Source: Halorubrum sp. Hd13
Lineage (GTDB): Archaea; Halobacteriota; Halobacteria; Halobacteriales; Haloferacaceae
Assembly (NCBI RefSeq): GCF_002252755.1
Contig: NZ_NHOY01000005.1
Location: forward strand, 46,668-110,667
Direction of reading: 5' to 3'
Length of the DNA: 64,000 nt
Shown: in pieces, positions 34,063 to 43,632 of the stretch
How the letters are laid out: each line of letters starts with the position of its first letter
Position numbering within the stretch: position 1 is the first letter of the stretch
Program-made: the position numbers and the translations under genes
Notes under the pieces: generated by a model
Databases searched by the model: none
What the model saw: only the letters and a program-made list of their open reading frames with translations
What the model was told of the DNA's origin: nothing

Positions 34063-37026
34063 CTACGCCAGCGCGTCGGCGATCTTCTCGATCGGGTGCG
34101 GCGGCTTCTCGTCGTACTCGTCGCCGATCTGCGTCCGGCAGGAGGCCCCGGGGGCGACGACGGAGTCGCCGTCGCTGTCGTCGATCCGGTCGAACAGCAT
34201 GGAGCCGATGGCCTGGCTCATCGAGTAATGCTCCGACTCGTAGCCGAACGTCCCGGCCATCCCGCAGCAGGAGGTGTCGAGCGGGTCGACCCGGAACCCC
34301 GTCCGCCGGAGGACGCCGACCGCGTGGTGGTCCTTCTTCACCGACTTCTGGTGGCAGTGGCCGTGGTAGGTGAGCCGCTCCGCGCCGCCGTCGGCGTCGA
34401 GCGCCTCGTCGAGCCGGCGGGTGTCGAGGTACTCCAACACGCCGTAGGCGTGCTCGGCGACCTGTGCCGCGGCGTCGGACGACAACAGGTCGAGGTAGTC
34501 GGACTGCAGCATGACGGCGTCGGACGGCTCGACCACGACGACGTCGCGCCCGTCGTCGACGTGCGCCGCCAGCGTCGCGACGTTGGCTTCGGCCGTCTCG
34601 CGGGCCTTCCCGAGGAGCCCCTTCGAGTGCGCGGGGCGGCCGCTGTCGGTGATCTCCTCGGCGACGGAGACGTGGACGCCCGCCGCTTCGAGCACCCTGA
34701 CCGCGGCCTTCCCGGCCTTCGGGTTGTTGTAGTTCGTGACCGTGTCGGGCACCAGCACGACGCGCCGGTCCGCGGTCGACTCGCTCACCGTCGACCCGCC
34801 GCGGTCAGCCCACCAGTCCACGAACGTCTCGCGGTGGAACGTCGGGAGCGAGCGCTCTCGGGCGATCCCGAGCGTCTTCTCCATGACGACGCGCGCGCCG
34901 GGGACCTTGGTGCCGAGGTTCGACAGGGGCGCCGTCGCGCTCCCAATCTTCGAGAGCGCGTCGACGTTCGCGAACAGCTTTGACCGGAGGTCCGCCCCGT
35001 GTTCCTCGTGGTGGGCGTGTTCCACCTCCACCTTCATCTTCGCCATGTCGACCTCGCTGGGACAGTCGATCGAACACCCCTTACAGCCGACGCAGAGGTC
35101 GAGCACCTCGCGCATGAACTCCGTGTCGAACTGCTCGTCCTCGGAGAGGTCCCCGCTCATCGCCTGCCGGAGCAGGTTCGCGCGACCGCGAGTGCTGGTG
35201 ATCTCCTCCTGTGACGCCCGGTAGGTCGGACACATCACGCCGCCCGCGCCCTCCTGACTGGTGCGACACCCGCCACAGCCGTGACAGAGTTCGGCCATTC
35301 CTTGGAACCCGTTCTCGTTCTCCCACTCCAGGGCCGGCTCGAAGCCGGCGTCGAACTCGTACTCCTCCCCGAACCGGAGGTTCTCGCTCATGTCGTGGTC
35401 GCCGCAGACGCTCCCGGGGTTGAGCAGCCAGTCGGGGTCGAACGCCGTTTTCAGGTCCTGAAAGACGTGCCAGAGGCGATCGCCGTACAGCTTCCGGTTC
35501 CACTGGGTCCGGGCGCGCCCGTCGCCGTGCTCGCCGGAGACCGACCCGCCGTACTTCACCGCGAGGTCCGTGGCGGCGTCGGAGATGGACACCATCGTCT
35601 CGGTCCCCTCGGCGTTCTTCGTGTTGATGAGCGGCCGGACGTGCATGCAACCCGGGCCGGCGTGCGCGTAGAAGCTCCCGAACGTGTCGTGGTCCTCGAA
35701 GATCTCCTTGAACTCCTTGGTGTACTCCGGCAGGTGCTCCGGCGGAATCGCGAGGTCCTCGATGAACGCGATGTGCTTCTCGTCGCCCGTCCGCGACAGC
35801 AGGATCGGCGTCGACGCCTTGCGCATCTTCCAGAACTTCTTCTGGGTCTCCTCGTCGTACGCCGCCATCCCGTCGAACGCCAAGTCGCCGACGCGGTCTT
35901 CGATGAGGTCGTCGACCTGCCTCTTGGCCGACTCCTCGTCGTCGGCGTAGAACTCGATCAGCAGGAACGAGTCGGTCTCGTCGGGTAACAGGCCGATGAC
36001 GTCCTTGAACTCCTCGAGTTCGCGCGCCAGGTCGACGAGGACGCCGTCGAGCACTTCGACCGCCGCCGCGTCGTGTTCGAGGATCGGGCCGACGTCCTCC
36101 ATCGCGTCGAGCAGGTCGTGGTACGTGAGCAGCGCGACCCCCTTCGTCTCCGGAATCGGCTCCAGGCTCACTTCGGCCTCGGTGACGATAGCGAGCGTCC
36201 CCTCGCTCCCGACCAGCAGGCGCGCGAGGTTGACGGTCCCCGATTCGGCCTCCTCGATCAGCACGTCGAGGTTGTACCCCGACACGTTCCGCTTGAGGTC
36301 GGGGTACCGCTCGTCGACCTCGTCTGCCTCCTCGTCGATGATTCGGACGATCTCCGCGTAGATGCGTTCGAGGAGCGCCCCGTCGGGGTCGGCTCCCTCG
36401 CGCAGCTCGGCGACGTCGACCTCGCCGAACGTCTCGACGCTCCCGTCGGCCAGCACCGCCTCGACCTCCTCCACGTAGGCGTCCGTCTTCCCGTACTTCA
36501 GGGAGTGCGCCCCGGTCGTGTTGTTCCCGATGGCGCCGCCGAGCGCGCTCCGGTCCGCCGTCGACGGGTCGGGCGCGAACTTCAGCCCGTGCGGTTCGAG
36601 GGTGCGGTTCAGCTCGCCGAGGGTGATCCCCGTCCGGGCCCGGACCCCTTCGCCCTCGGGGTCGACGTCGACGACGTCAGTCATGTACCGCGTGAAGTCC
36701 AAGACGATCGCCTCGTTCACCGACTGGCCGGCGAGGCTCGTCCCGCCGCCGCGGGGGAGCGCGGGGATCTCCTCCGCGTCGCAGTACTCCATCACGGCGG
36801 CGACGTCCGCGGTCGAGGTCGGGTAGACGACCCCGATCGGCGTCACCTCGTACGCGCTGGCGTCGGTCGCGTACATCTGCTTGGAGTACTCGTCGAAGCG
36901 CACGTCGCCGTCGACGAGCGCGTCGAGGTCGGCGACGAGCGACGAGTCGTGCTCGGTCTCGCTCTGGTAATCGTAATTCGCCCGCGGGTCGGTGGACGGA
37001 TCCGGTGCTGTGTTCTTCGATCCCAT
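34063..37026 (-). CDS. FAD-linked and Fe-S 2-hydroxyacid dehydrogenase (D-lactate/glycolate type), fused
   Basis: A 987-residue single-chain flavoprotein. The FAD-binding half (about residues 60-560) has PALPRGGGTSLAGQSV, DPSTADRSALGGAIGNNTTG and GTLAIVTEAEVSLEP. The C-terminal part has Fe-S ligands CHGCGGCRTSQEGAGGVMCP and CVGCKGCSIDCPSEVD, and CCG-type segments GHCHQKS and DTSCCGMAGTFG. It joins functions that are split as GlcD and GlcF in bacteria and resembles D-lactate or D-2-hydroxyglutarate dehydrogenases. It passes electrons to the respiratory chain. The hydroxy-acid setting (LarA-like, D-2-hydroxyacid dehydrogenase, malic enzyme) fits. Confidence 0.88.
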   Translation of the reverse strand: MGSKNTAPDPSTDPRANYDYQSETEHDSSLVADLDALVDGDVRFDEYSKQMYATDASAYEVTPIGVVYPTSTADVAAVMEYCDAEEIPALPRGGGTSLAGQSVNEAIVLDFTRYMTDVVDVDPEGEGVRARTGITLGELNRTLEPHGLKFAPDPSTADRSALGGAIGNNTTGAHSLKYGKTDAYVEEVEAVLADGSVETFGEVDVAELREGADPDGALLERIYAEIVRIIDEEADEVDERYPDLKRNVSGYNLDVLIEEAESGTVNLARLLVGSEGTLAIVTEAEVSLEPIPETKGVALLTYHDLLDAMEDVGPILEHDAAAVEVLDGVLVDLARELEEFKDVIGLLPDETDSFLLIEFYADDEESAKRQVDDLIEDRVGDLAFDGMAAYDEETQKKFWKMRKASTPILLSRTGDEKHIAFIEDLAIPPEHLPEYTKEFKEIFEDHDTFGSFYAHAGPGCMHVRPLINTKNAEGTETMVSISDAATDLAVKYGGSVSGEHGDGRARTQWNRKLYGDRLWHVFQDLKTAFDPDWLLNPGSVCGDHDMSENLRFGEEYEFDAGFEPALEWENENGFQGMAELCHGCGGCRTSQEGAGGVMCPTYRASQEEITSTRGRANLLRQAMSGDLSEDEQFDTEFMREVLDLCVGCKGCSIDCPSEVDMAKMKVEVEHAHHEEHGADLRSKLFANVDALSKIGSATAPLSNLGTKVPGARVVMEKTLGIARERSLPTFHRETFVDWWADRGGSTVSESTADRRVVLVPDTVTNYNNPKAGKAAVRVLEAAGVHVSVAEEITDSGRPAHSKGLLGKARETAEANVATLAAHVDDGRDVVVVEPSDAVMLQSDYLDLLSSDAAAQVAEHAYGVLEYLDTRRLDEALDADGGAERLTYHGHCHQKSVKKDHHAVGVLRRTGFRVDPLDTSCCGMAGTFGYESEHYSMSQAIGSMLFDRIDDSDGDSVVAPGASCRTQIGDEYDEKPPHPIEKIADALA

Positions 37027-37173
37027 CGGTTAATTGACTGTCCTCAGTGTGGCGTAGACATGAATGTTACGCGTCAACACGGTACGACTGCCGGGAGGAC
37101 GCGAGTCGTCGCTCCGAGTCGCGCGGAACGCGTCGGGGGTTCGAACCGCCCGGACGCGGTCCCGTCGCGGCGG

Positions 37174-39432
37174 TTACTCGCGCTGCTGGGCGTCGACGAC
37201 GGCGACGCTCGCGAGGTTGACGATGTCTTTGACCTCGTCGCCCCGCTGGAGCACGTGGACCGGCTCGTCCATGCCGACGAGCATCGGGCCGATGGCGTCC
37301 GCGTCGCCCAGCCGCTGGAGCAGCTTGTAGCCGATGTTCCCCGACTCCAGGTTCGGGAAGACGAGGACGTTTGCGGCCTCGTCGAGCTCGGAGAACTCGT
37401 AGGTGTCGGTGAGCATCTCCTCGACGAGCGCCGTGTCGGCCTGCATCTCACCGTCGACCGGGAAGTCGACCGCCGGGTCGTCGCGGAGCATGGCGGCCGC
37501 CTCCCGCGGCGCCTCGGTCGTGTCGGCGTCGACGCTCCCGAAGTTGGAGTACGACAGCAGCGCCGCCCGCGGGTCGACGTTGAACTGCCGCGCCAGGTCC
37601 GCGGTGTGGCGCGTCGTCTCGGCGAGCACGTCGGCGTCGGTCTCCCGGTTGACCGTGACGTCGGCGAAGAACACGACCCGGTTCCCGATCGTCAGCATGT
37701 AGACGCCGGAGACGTACTCGGCGTCGTCGGCGGTCCCGATGACCTGCAGCGGCGGCCGGAGCGCCGAGGGGTAGTGGTGGGTCAGCCCCGTCAGCATGGC
37801 GTCGGCGTCGCCCTGGTCGACCATCACGCTGCCGAGGTAGTCGGTGTTGTTGCGGATCAGGTCGCCCGCCTCGCTGCGGGTGATGCCCTTCCGCTTGCGG
37901 AGCTCGTGGAGGCGGTCCGCGTACTCGTCGTACTCCCCGGTGGTCGGGTCGACGACGGTCGCCTCGAAGTCGAGGCCGAGGTCGCCGACGGTCCCGGCGA
38001 TGGCGTCGGCGTCGCCGAGCAGGACGGGCTCGGCGATCCCCTGCTCGAAGAGCTGGTACGCCGCGCGGATCATCTTCTCGTCTTCACCCTCGGCGAGCGC
38101 GATGCGCTTGGGGTCCTGTTTCGCCTTGTTGACGACGATCCGCATCATCTCGCGCGACTTCCCGACGCGCGCCTCCAAGTCGTCGCGGTACGCTTCGAGG
38201 TCGACCTCGTCGCGCGCGGCGCCGGACTCCATGGCCGCCTCCGCGACCGCCGGCGCGACCTCGAACAGCACGCGCGGGTCGACCGGCTTCGGGAGGATGT
38301 ACTCCGGCCCGAACTGGAGCGGCTCGTCGCCGTACGCCTTCAGCACCGCGTCGGGGACGTCCTGCCGCGCCAGCTCCGCCAGCGCCTCCGCGCAGGCGAC
38401 CTTCATCTCCTCGTTGATCTCCGAGGCCCGGACGTCGAGCGCGCCGCGGAAGATGAACGGGAAGCCGAGCACGTTGTTCACCTGGTTCGGGTAGTCGGAC
38501 CGGCCCGTCGCCATGACCACCGTGTCGTCGCGGGCGTTCTTCCCCTCCTCGTAGCCGATCTCCGGGGTCGGGTTCGCCATCGCGAAGATGATCGGGTCGT
38601 CGGCCATCGACCGCACCATCTCCGGCGAGACGATCCCGCCGGCCGAGAGGCCGACCAGCACGTCCGCGCCCTCCATCGCGTCGGCGAGGTCGCCGTCCGG
38701 GACGTCCCGGGCGAACTCACGCTTGTACTCGTTGACGTCGCCCGCTTCGGCCCGCGCCTCCGTGATGATGCCCGTCGAGTCACAGAGCGTGATGTTGTCC
38801 CGCTCGACCCCGAGCGAGACGTAGAAGTGCGCGGTCGCGAGCGCCGACGCGCCGGCCCCCGAGAACACGACCTTCACGTCGCCGAGGTCCTTGTCGACGA
38901 TGTCGGCGGCGTTGATCAGGCCGGAGCCGTTGATGATGGCGGTGCCGTGTTGGTCGTCGTGGAACACCGGGATGTCCATCTCGTCCTGGAGCCGGTCCTC
39001 GATCTCGAAGCACTCCGGCGCTTTGATGTCTTCGAGGTTGATCCCGCCGAACGTCGGCTCCATCGCCGCGACGGCCTCGCAGAAGGGGTCGACGCCCGCG
39101 ATGTCGAGCTCGACGTCGAAGACGTCGACGTCCGCGAACCGCTTGAACAGCACTCCCTTCCCCTCCATGACCGGCTTCGACGCCGTGGCGCCGATATCGC
39201 CGAGACCGAGCACGGCCGAGCCGTTCGAGACGACCCCGACGAGGTTCCCCTTCGCCGTGTAGTCGTACGCCTTCTCGGGGTCGTCTGCGATCTCGCGGCA
39301 CGGCCCCGCCACGCCGGGCGAGTAGGCCAGCGAGAGGTCTCGCTGGGTGTTCGTCGGCTTCGTCGTCGCGATCTCGATCTTCCCGGGCGGGTCGGCCCGG
39401 TGATACTCCAATGAGTCGTCTTCTAGCGTCAT
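37174..39432 (-). CDS. maeB: NADP-type malic enzyme fused to phosphotransacetylase-like domain
   Basis: A 752-residue MaeB-type enzyme. The malic domain (about residues 1-410) shows [42 protein letters not shown] and the nucleotide loop [14 protein letters not shown]. The C-terminal half (about 430-752) is the phosphotransacetylase-like domain, which in MaeB enzymes is usually regulatory. It decarboxylates malate to pyruvate and gives NADPH. A TATA-like CATAAATA sits 26 nt upstream of the ATG. It is placed between oxidative enzymes for hydroxy acids, consistent with malate as an end product. Confidence 0.95.
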   Translation of the reverse strand: MTLEDDSLEYHRADPPGKIEIATTKPTNTQRDLSLAYSPGVAGPCREIADDPEKAYDYTAKGNLVGVVSNGSAVLGLGDIGATASKPVMEGKGVLFKRFADVDVFDVELDIAGVDPFCEAVAAMEPTFGGINLEDIKAPECFEIEDRLQDEMDIPVFHDDQHGTAIINGSGLINAADIVDKDLGDVKVVFSGAGASALATAHFYVSLGVERDNITLCDSTGIITEARAEAGDVNEYKREFARDVPDGDLADAMEGADVLVGLSAGGIVSPEMVRSMADDPIIFAMANPTPEIGYEEGKNARDDTVVMATGRSDYPNQVNNVLGFPFIFRGALDVRASEINEEMKVACAEALAELARQDVPDAVLKAYGDEPLQFGPEYILPKPVDPRVLFEVAPAVAEAAMESGAARDEVDLEAYRDDLEARVGKSREMMRIVVNKAKQDPKRIALAEGEDEKMIRAAYQLFEQGIAEPVLLGDADAIAGTVGDLGLDFEATVVDPTTGEYDEYADRLHELRKRKGITRSEAGDLIRNNTDYLGSVMVDQGDADAMLTGLTHHYPSALRPPLQVIGTADDAEYVSGVYMLTIGNRVVFFADVTVNRETDADVLAETTRHTADLARQFNVDPRAALLSYSNFGSVDADTTEAPREAAAMLRDDPAVDFPVDGEMQADTALVEEMLTDTYEFSELDEAANVLVFPNLESGNIGYKLLQRLGDADAIGPMLVGMDEPVHVLQRGDEVKDIVNLASVAVVDAQQRE

Positions 39433-39452
39433 ACCGATCGATTACGCGAATC

Positions 39453-39462
39453 GCATAAATAC
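39453..39462 (-). promoter_or_regulatory. TATA-like box for the malic enzyme gene
   Basis: The minus strand reads AGTATTTATG centred 26 nt upstream of the ATG at 39432. Confidence 0.55.
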
Positions 39463-39711
39463 TTATGGGCGTCACCGTCCAGTCTCGCGATGCGCGGCCC
39501 CTCGCGCCGGCGCGGCGGACCGTCGAGCGCGGATCGAAATACGAGCATACGGGATCGGTCGACGAGGCGGCCACGCGGCGCCTCGCCGCGCTCCGCGAAA
39601 CGCCCCGCCGCCCGGTCGGCCCGTCCGAGCATCTCGAACGCGGTCCACCGACCGGGCCGACCTCGGACTACCGGGCCGCGGGCGCCGTCGACCGCCGAGC
39701 TCTCCCGGGCC

Positions 39712-41319
39712 TCACTCCAGGTCGGGCCGAGAGAGCTCCGTCTCCTTGGCGGTGATTATCTCCAGGAGGGCCGGCGTCCCCTCCTCCGTCTTCTCGATGG
39801 CGCGTTCGAGCGCGGGCGCGACCTCATCGGGGTCCTCGACGCGCTCCCCGTAGCCGCCGAGGGCCTCGCCGACGTCGGCGAAGTCGCCGCCGAACGGCGT
39901 GTCGTACGACGCCATCTCGTAGTTGTTCAGGTGGATGGTGAGGATCGGGGCGTCCTCGCGGGCCGCCGTCTCGAAGTCGAGCCCGGTCATCCCGATGGCG
40001 CCGTCGCCCATGATGTTGAGACAGAGCTTCTCCGGGAAGCGGACCTTCGCGCCGATCGCGAGCCCGAGCCCGTAGCCCAGCTGCGTCGTCTTCCCCCAGC
40101 CGATGTACGAGAGGGGCTCGTCCGTCTCGTAGAACGGCGCGAGGAAGTCCCGCGGGTTCCCGGCGTCGGCCGTGATGACCGTCTCGTCGGGGTCGACGAC
40201 GTTCGTGATCTCGTGGATCACGCGGTAGGGGTTGATCGGGGTCTCGTCGGACGTGAGCTTCGGCTCCCACTCGTCGAGCCAGTCGGCCTTGACCGCCGCG
40301 ATCTCCTCGGCCACGTCGTCGAAGCGGCCGCGGTCGTCGTCGACGCGCTCCGCCACGGCGTCGGTCACCGCGTCGAGGACGAGCTGCGCGTCGCCGACGA
40401 GCGCCATCTCCGAGCCGACGTCTTTGTCGATGTCGGTGGGATCGAGCGTCGAGTGGATCACCGTCTTGCCCTCGGGGACCGTGATCCCGTAGGCGGTCTC
40501 GGTGAAGCTGCAGCCGACGCCGAAGAGGACGTCGCACTCGTCGAGGAAGTGCGCGAGCTGTCCGGGCTCGCTCTTGCTCCCGGCGCCGAGCGAGAGCGGG
40601 TGGCTCTCGGGGAAGGCGCTCTTCCCGTTCAAACTCGTGGCGACCGGCGCTTCGAGCGTTTCGGCGAGCTCCTTCAGCTCGTCCCATCCCTTGGCGTAGT
40701 GAACGCCCTGTCCGGCGAAGACGACCGGGTTCTCCGCGTCGACGAGGGCGTCCGCGACCGCCGGGACCGCGTCGGGGTCCACGCCCGCGCGGTTGGCGCT
40801 CGACGGCTCGTACTCGAAGTCGCCGATCTCCTCCCAGAAGACGTCCTTCGGCACCTCGACGACCGCGGGGCGGGGGCGGCCGTTGCGCGCCGCGGTGAAC
40901 GCCCGGCGGAACGTCTCCCCGACCGCGTCCGGGTCCGAGAGCTGCTCGCACGTCTTGCTCACGCTCTGGTAGCTCACCAGGGAGTTGAACTTCGGATCGA
41001 CGTCCGTCTTGGCGCGATCGTAGCCGGCCGGGATCGCCACCAGCGGCGACGACTCGCCGTACGCCTGCGCGACGGCGCCGATGGAGTTCTCCGTCCCCGG
41101 ACCGTGCTGGCAGGCGAAGGCGACGACCTCGTCGCCGGACGTGAGCCGGCCGATAGCGTCCGCCATGTGGACCGCCGTCCGCTCCTGACGAGTGATGATC
41201 GTCCGGAGACCGGCGTCTTCGGCGGCGCCCGTGTCGAACAGCGGGTTACTCGGGAATCCGAACAGATACTCTACACCCTCCTCTTTCAGTGCTTTCGCGA
41301 TGGCTTCTGTAACGTTCAT
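39712..41319 (-). CDS. ThDP-dependent enzyme (acetolactate synthase/decarboxylase superfamily)
   Basis: A 535-residue ThDP enzyme. The N-terminal PYR domain has the activating Glu (RQERTAVHMADA, residue 46), and the C-terminal PP domain has the ThDP-metal motif MGDGAIGMTGLDFETAAR ending LNNYEM (GDG...NN). A Rossmann middle domain (about 185-330) is present, but no FAD motif can be recognised. The Glu argues against glyoxylate carboligase, in which it is Val. Possible roles are decarboxylation or carboligation of a 2-oxoacid or oxalyl-/sulfo-type substrate. The gene is divergent from a 2-hydroxyacid dehydrogenase. Substrate unknown. Confidence 0.85.
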   Translation of the reverse strand: MNVTEAIAKALKEEGVEYLFGFPSNPLFDTGAAEDAGLRTIITRQERTAVHMADAIGRLTSGDEVVAFACQHGPGTENSIGAVAQAYGESSPLVAIPAGYDRAKTDVDPKFNSLVSYQSVSKTCEQLSDPDAVGETFRRAFTAARNGRPRPAVVEVPKDVFWEEIGDFEYEPSSANRAGVDPDAVPAVADALVDAENPVVFAGQGVHYAKGWDELKELAETLEAPVATSLNGKSAFPESHPLSLGAGSKSEPGQLAHFLDECDVLFGVGCSFTETAYGITVPEGKTVIHSTLDPTDIDKDVGSEMALVGDAQLVLDAVTDAVAERVDDDRGRFDDVAEEIAAVKADWLDEWEPKLTSDETPINPYRVIHEITNVVDPDETVITADAGNPRDFLAPFYETDEPLSYIGWGKTTQLGYGLGLAIGAKVRFPEKLCLNIMGDGAIGMTGLDFETAAREDAPILTIHLNNYEMASYDTPFGGDFADVGEALGGYGERVEDPDEVAPALERAIEKTEEGTPALLEIITAKETELSRPDLE

Positions 41320-41487
41320 CTTTTATTTGATCGTATACTTCTGGCTCCGGTCCGGGGTTAAATAAAGGTACCTGTCGAGGCCGGTTTCGTCGCTTCGAGC
41401 GTCGCTGCGGTCCGAGCCGTCGCGGCCGCGTCCCTAATCTTGCCGGCTCCCGAAGGACTGATACGCCGCTGTGACGACGGTCCGCGT

Positions 41488-42426
41488 ATGTCAGACCGAG
41501 CGCAACTCGATACCCTGTCCGTTCACGACTCCGTCGAGAACGTCATTCCGCCCGAGGCCTTCGTTAAGGCGTTCGACGACCTCGACCTCGACGTCGGACT
41601 GGTCGGCGACGGCGAGAGCTACGACGAGACCGACGCCGTCGCCACCTACGTCCCCCGACCGGAGTTCCTCGACGCGGGGTGGGTCCACTGTATCCGCGCC
41701 GGCTACGACGAGTTCGACACCGCGGCCTACGAGGCGGCGGGCGTCCCGCTCACCAACAGCACCGGCATTCACGACACCACCGTCAGCGAGGTCGCGCTCG
41801 GCTACATGCTGTCGCTCGCGCGTCTCCACCACGTGTACCGCGACCACCAGAACGAGCGGCACTGGTACACGCCGGCGTACGAGCGGCCGTTCACCGTGGA
41901 GAACGAGCGGCTCTGCGTCGTCGGTCTCGGAACGATCGGCCGGGGGATCGCCGAGCGCGCCGACGCGCTCGGGATGGACGTGATCGGGATCAGACGGTCC
42001 GACGAGCCGGTCCCGGGCGTGTCGGAGATATTCGACCCGTCGGACCTCCACGACGCCATCGACGACGCGCGCTTCGTCGCGCTCGCGCTGCCGCACACCC
42101 CCGAGACCGACGGGCTCATCGGGGAGGCGGAGTTCGAGGCGATGCGCGACGACGCGTACCTGATCAACGTCGCCCGAGGCCCGTTAGTCGACGAGACCGC
42201 GCTCGTCGACGCGCTCGAGAGCGACGCGATCGGCGGCGCGGGGCTGGACGTGTTCGAGACCGAGCCGCTCCCAGACGACTCCCCGCTCTGGGGCTTCGAG
42301 GACGTGATCATCTCGCCGCACAAGGGGTCAGCGACCAACCGGTACCACCTCGACATCGCCGAGCTCGTGACGGAGAACGTCGAGCGCTATCAGGCGGCCG
42401 AATCGCTGCGGAACCGCGTCGCGTAA
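41488..42426 (+). CDS. D-2-hydroxyacid dehydrogenase (NAD(P)-dependent)
   Basis: A 312-residue member of the formate/glycerate dehydrogenase family. The NAD loop is VVGLGTIGRGIAERA. Catalytic residues lie in NVARGPLVDE (Arg), GLDVFETEPLPDDSPLWG (Glu) and DVIISPHKGS (His). The start at 41488 is chosen because the 16 residues before it look non-conserved. It reduces a 2-oxoacid such as glyoxylate, hydroxypyruvate or a branched-chain acid, or works in reverse. It is divergent from the ThDP gene, so they may share a substrate or regulator. Confidence 0.92.
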   Translation: MSDRAQLDTLSVHDSVENVIPPEAFVKAFDDLDLDVGLVGDGESYDETDAVATYVPRPEFLDAGWVHCIRAGYDEFDTAAYEAAGVPLTNSTGIHDTTVSEVALGYMLSLARLHHVYRDHQNERHWYTPAYERPFTVENERLCVVGLGTIGRGIAERADALGMDVIGIRRSDEPVPGVSEIFDPSDLHDAIDDARFVALALPHTPETDGLIGEAEFEAMRDDAYLINVARGPLVDETALVDALESDAIGGAGLDVFETEPLPDDSPLWGFEDVIISPHKGSATNRYHLDIAELVTENVERYQAAESLRNRVA

Positions 42427-42751
42427 CCCTTCTCGGCCCGCTGCCGATCCGCAGCCGAGATGTTTCGTCATTCCGAACGACTGATTATCGAGTTTTCGGA
42501 ATATCGTACATTACGACGTTGTCTTGCTACTGGTGTTTTTTCGAGTCATTTCGGACGTTCCGTCGGCTTTGACCGAAATATCGCCTGTTTCGGTCAGTCA
42601 CCGAGAGCCAATACGACCGAATCCGATCCAGATTCGGGTCGAATCACCCACCGTCGAGAAGAAAATCGGTTTCCTATATTCGAACTGCGAGTCGTGTCAT
42701 TCGTTCGGCCGGCGAGCGGCTCCGCTGCCGAATTCGGCTCATTCACCCGCT
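42427..42751. other. Intergenic region with lower GC
   Basis: No protein-like frame is seen. It separates converging genes and leads up to an operator-like palindrome. GC content is lower than in the flanking genes. Confidence 0.5.
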
Positions 42752-42777
42752 TCATTACATTACTACGATTGTAATGA
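42752..42777. promoter_or_regulatory. Putative IclR operator, copy 2
   Basis: TCATTACA and TGTAATGA form a perfect 8-bp inverted repeat with a 10-nt spacer. Two more half sites TGTAAT follow at 42791 and 42797. It lies 36 nt beyond the 3' end of the IclR gene at 42813. Confidence 0.6.
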
Positions 42778-42812
42778 TGTCGACTGGTGGTGTAATTGTA
42801 ATTCGCGTGTGT

Positions 42813-43583
42813 TCACGACCGTCCGTGGGTGAGGTTGACCTCGATCACGTTCGCCGTCCGGTTGAGGCTCTCGGTGTACGCGCGCCGCTGCTCCTCGGGC
42901 TTCAGGCGGCTGATCGGCGTCATGATGCTGATCGCGGCGTTTCGACGCTCTCCGGTCTCGATCGGCGTGCCCACGCATCCGAGCCCGCCCAGTCGCTCCT
43001 CTTCGTTGTACGCGAACCCCTCCTCGCGGATCCGGTCGAGCTCCTCGAACAGCGCGTCCCGGGTCGTGATCGTCTCGTCGGTCCGAGCCGGCAGCCCGTG
43101 CCGGTCGACGATCTCGTCGACTCGCTCGTCGGAGAGGCTCGCGAGCAGGGCCTTGCCGAGCGCCGTCGTGTGGAGGTAGACGCGGCGTCCCAGGTGGACG
43201 TCGAAGTCGATCGCCTGCCGGCCGCGGGCGGTGTAGACGTAGATGCCGAGCCCCCGCTCCTCGAACAGCAGGTTCGCCAGTTCGCCCGTCTCCTCGGCCA
43301 GCTTGCGCACCTCCGGCTTCGCGACGTCGTAGACGCCGTCGTACTGCCGAGCGATCCCACCGAACTCCAGGCAGCGGAGGCCGAGCCGGTAGCCGTCCTC
43401 GCGCTTGACGACGAGCCCGTGCTCCTCGAGCGTGATCAGGTGTTTGTACACCGTGCTCTTGGCCAGGTCCAGGCTCTCGACCAACTCCGCGATAGAGACT
43501 CCCTCATCCCGGTCTGCGATGGCCGTCAGTACGCGCATAGAGGTCCCCGTCGCCCGTACCGACTCCGTTTTTGGCCTCTCCAT
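42813..43583 (-). CDS. IclR-family transcriptional regulator
   Basis: A 256-residue regulator. The winged helix contains VSIAELVESLDLAKSTVYKH, and the effector domain has ANLLFEERGLGIYVY, VYLHTTALGKALLA and a closing NAAISIMTPISRL. A TATA-like TTCTTATTA is centred 27 nt upstream of the ATG. The dead IS6 element ends about 20 nt further upstream, so regulation of this gene may have been altered. It is a paralogue of the regulators at 18968 and 44655. Confidence 0.9.
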   Translation of the reverse strand: MERPKTESVRATGTSMRVLTAIADRDEGVSIAELVESLDLAKSTVYKHLITLEEHGLVVKREDGYRLGLRCLEFGGIARQYDGVYDVAKPEVRKLAEETGELANLLFEERGLGIYVYTARGRQAIDFDVHLGRRVYLHTTALGKALLASLSDERVDEIVDRHGLPARTDETITTRDALFEELDRIREEGFAYNEEERLGGLGCVGTPIETGERRNAAISIMTPISRLKPEEQRRAYTESLNRTANVIEVNLTHGRS

Positions 43584-43604
43584 GCGCTACCTCACCGAAG
43601 GCGG

Positions 43605-43614
43605 GTAATAAGAA
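43605..43614 (-). promoter_or_regulatory. TATA-like box for the IclR gene at 42813
   Basis: The minus strand reads TTCTTATTAC centred 27 nt before the ATG at 43583. Confidence 0.5.
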
Positions 43615-43632
43615 TTATGGGGCGGACGTATA

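Noticed and set aside
36073..39414. A 1113-codon open frame on the + strand antisense to the FAD/Fe-S dehydrogenase and malic enzyme genes
   Set aside because: It has no recognisable domain, an Arg/Val/Asp-rich composition typical of high-GC antisense, and it crosses two clear genes on the other strand.
39712..41319. Glyoxylate carboligase as the ThDP enzyme's identity
   Set aside because: That enzyme lacks the activating Glu, which is present here in RQERT, so the assignment is not supported.
42460..42832. Small plus-strand frames in 42427-42812
   Set aside because: Composition is not acidic and haloarchaeal-like, and the two overlapping frames have no domain.
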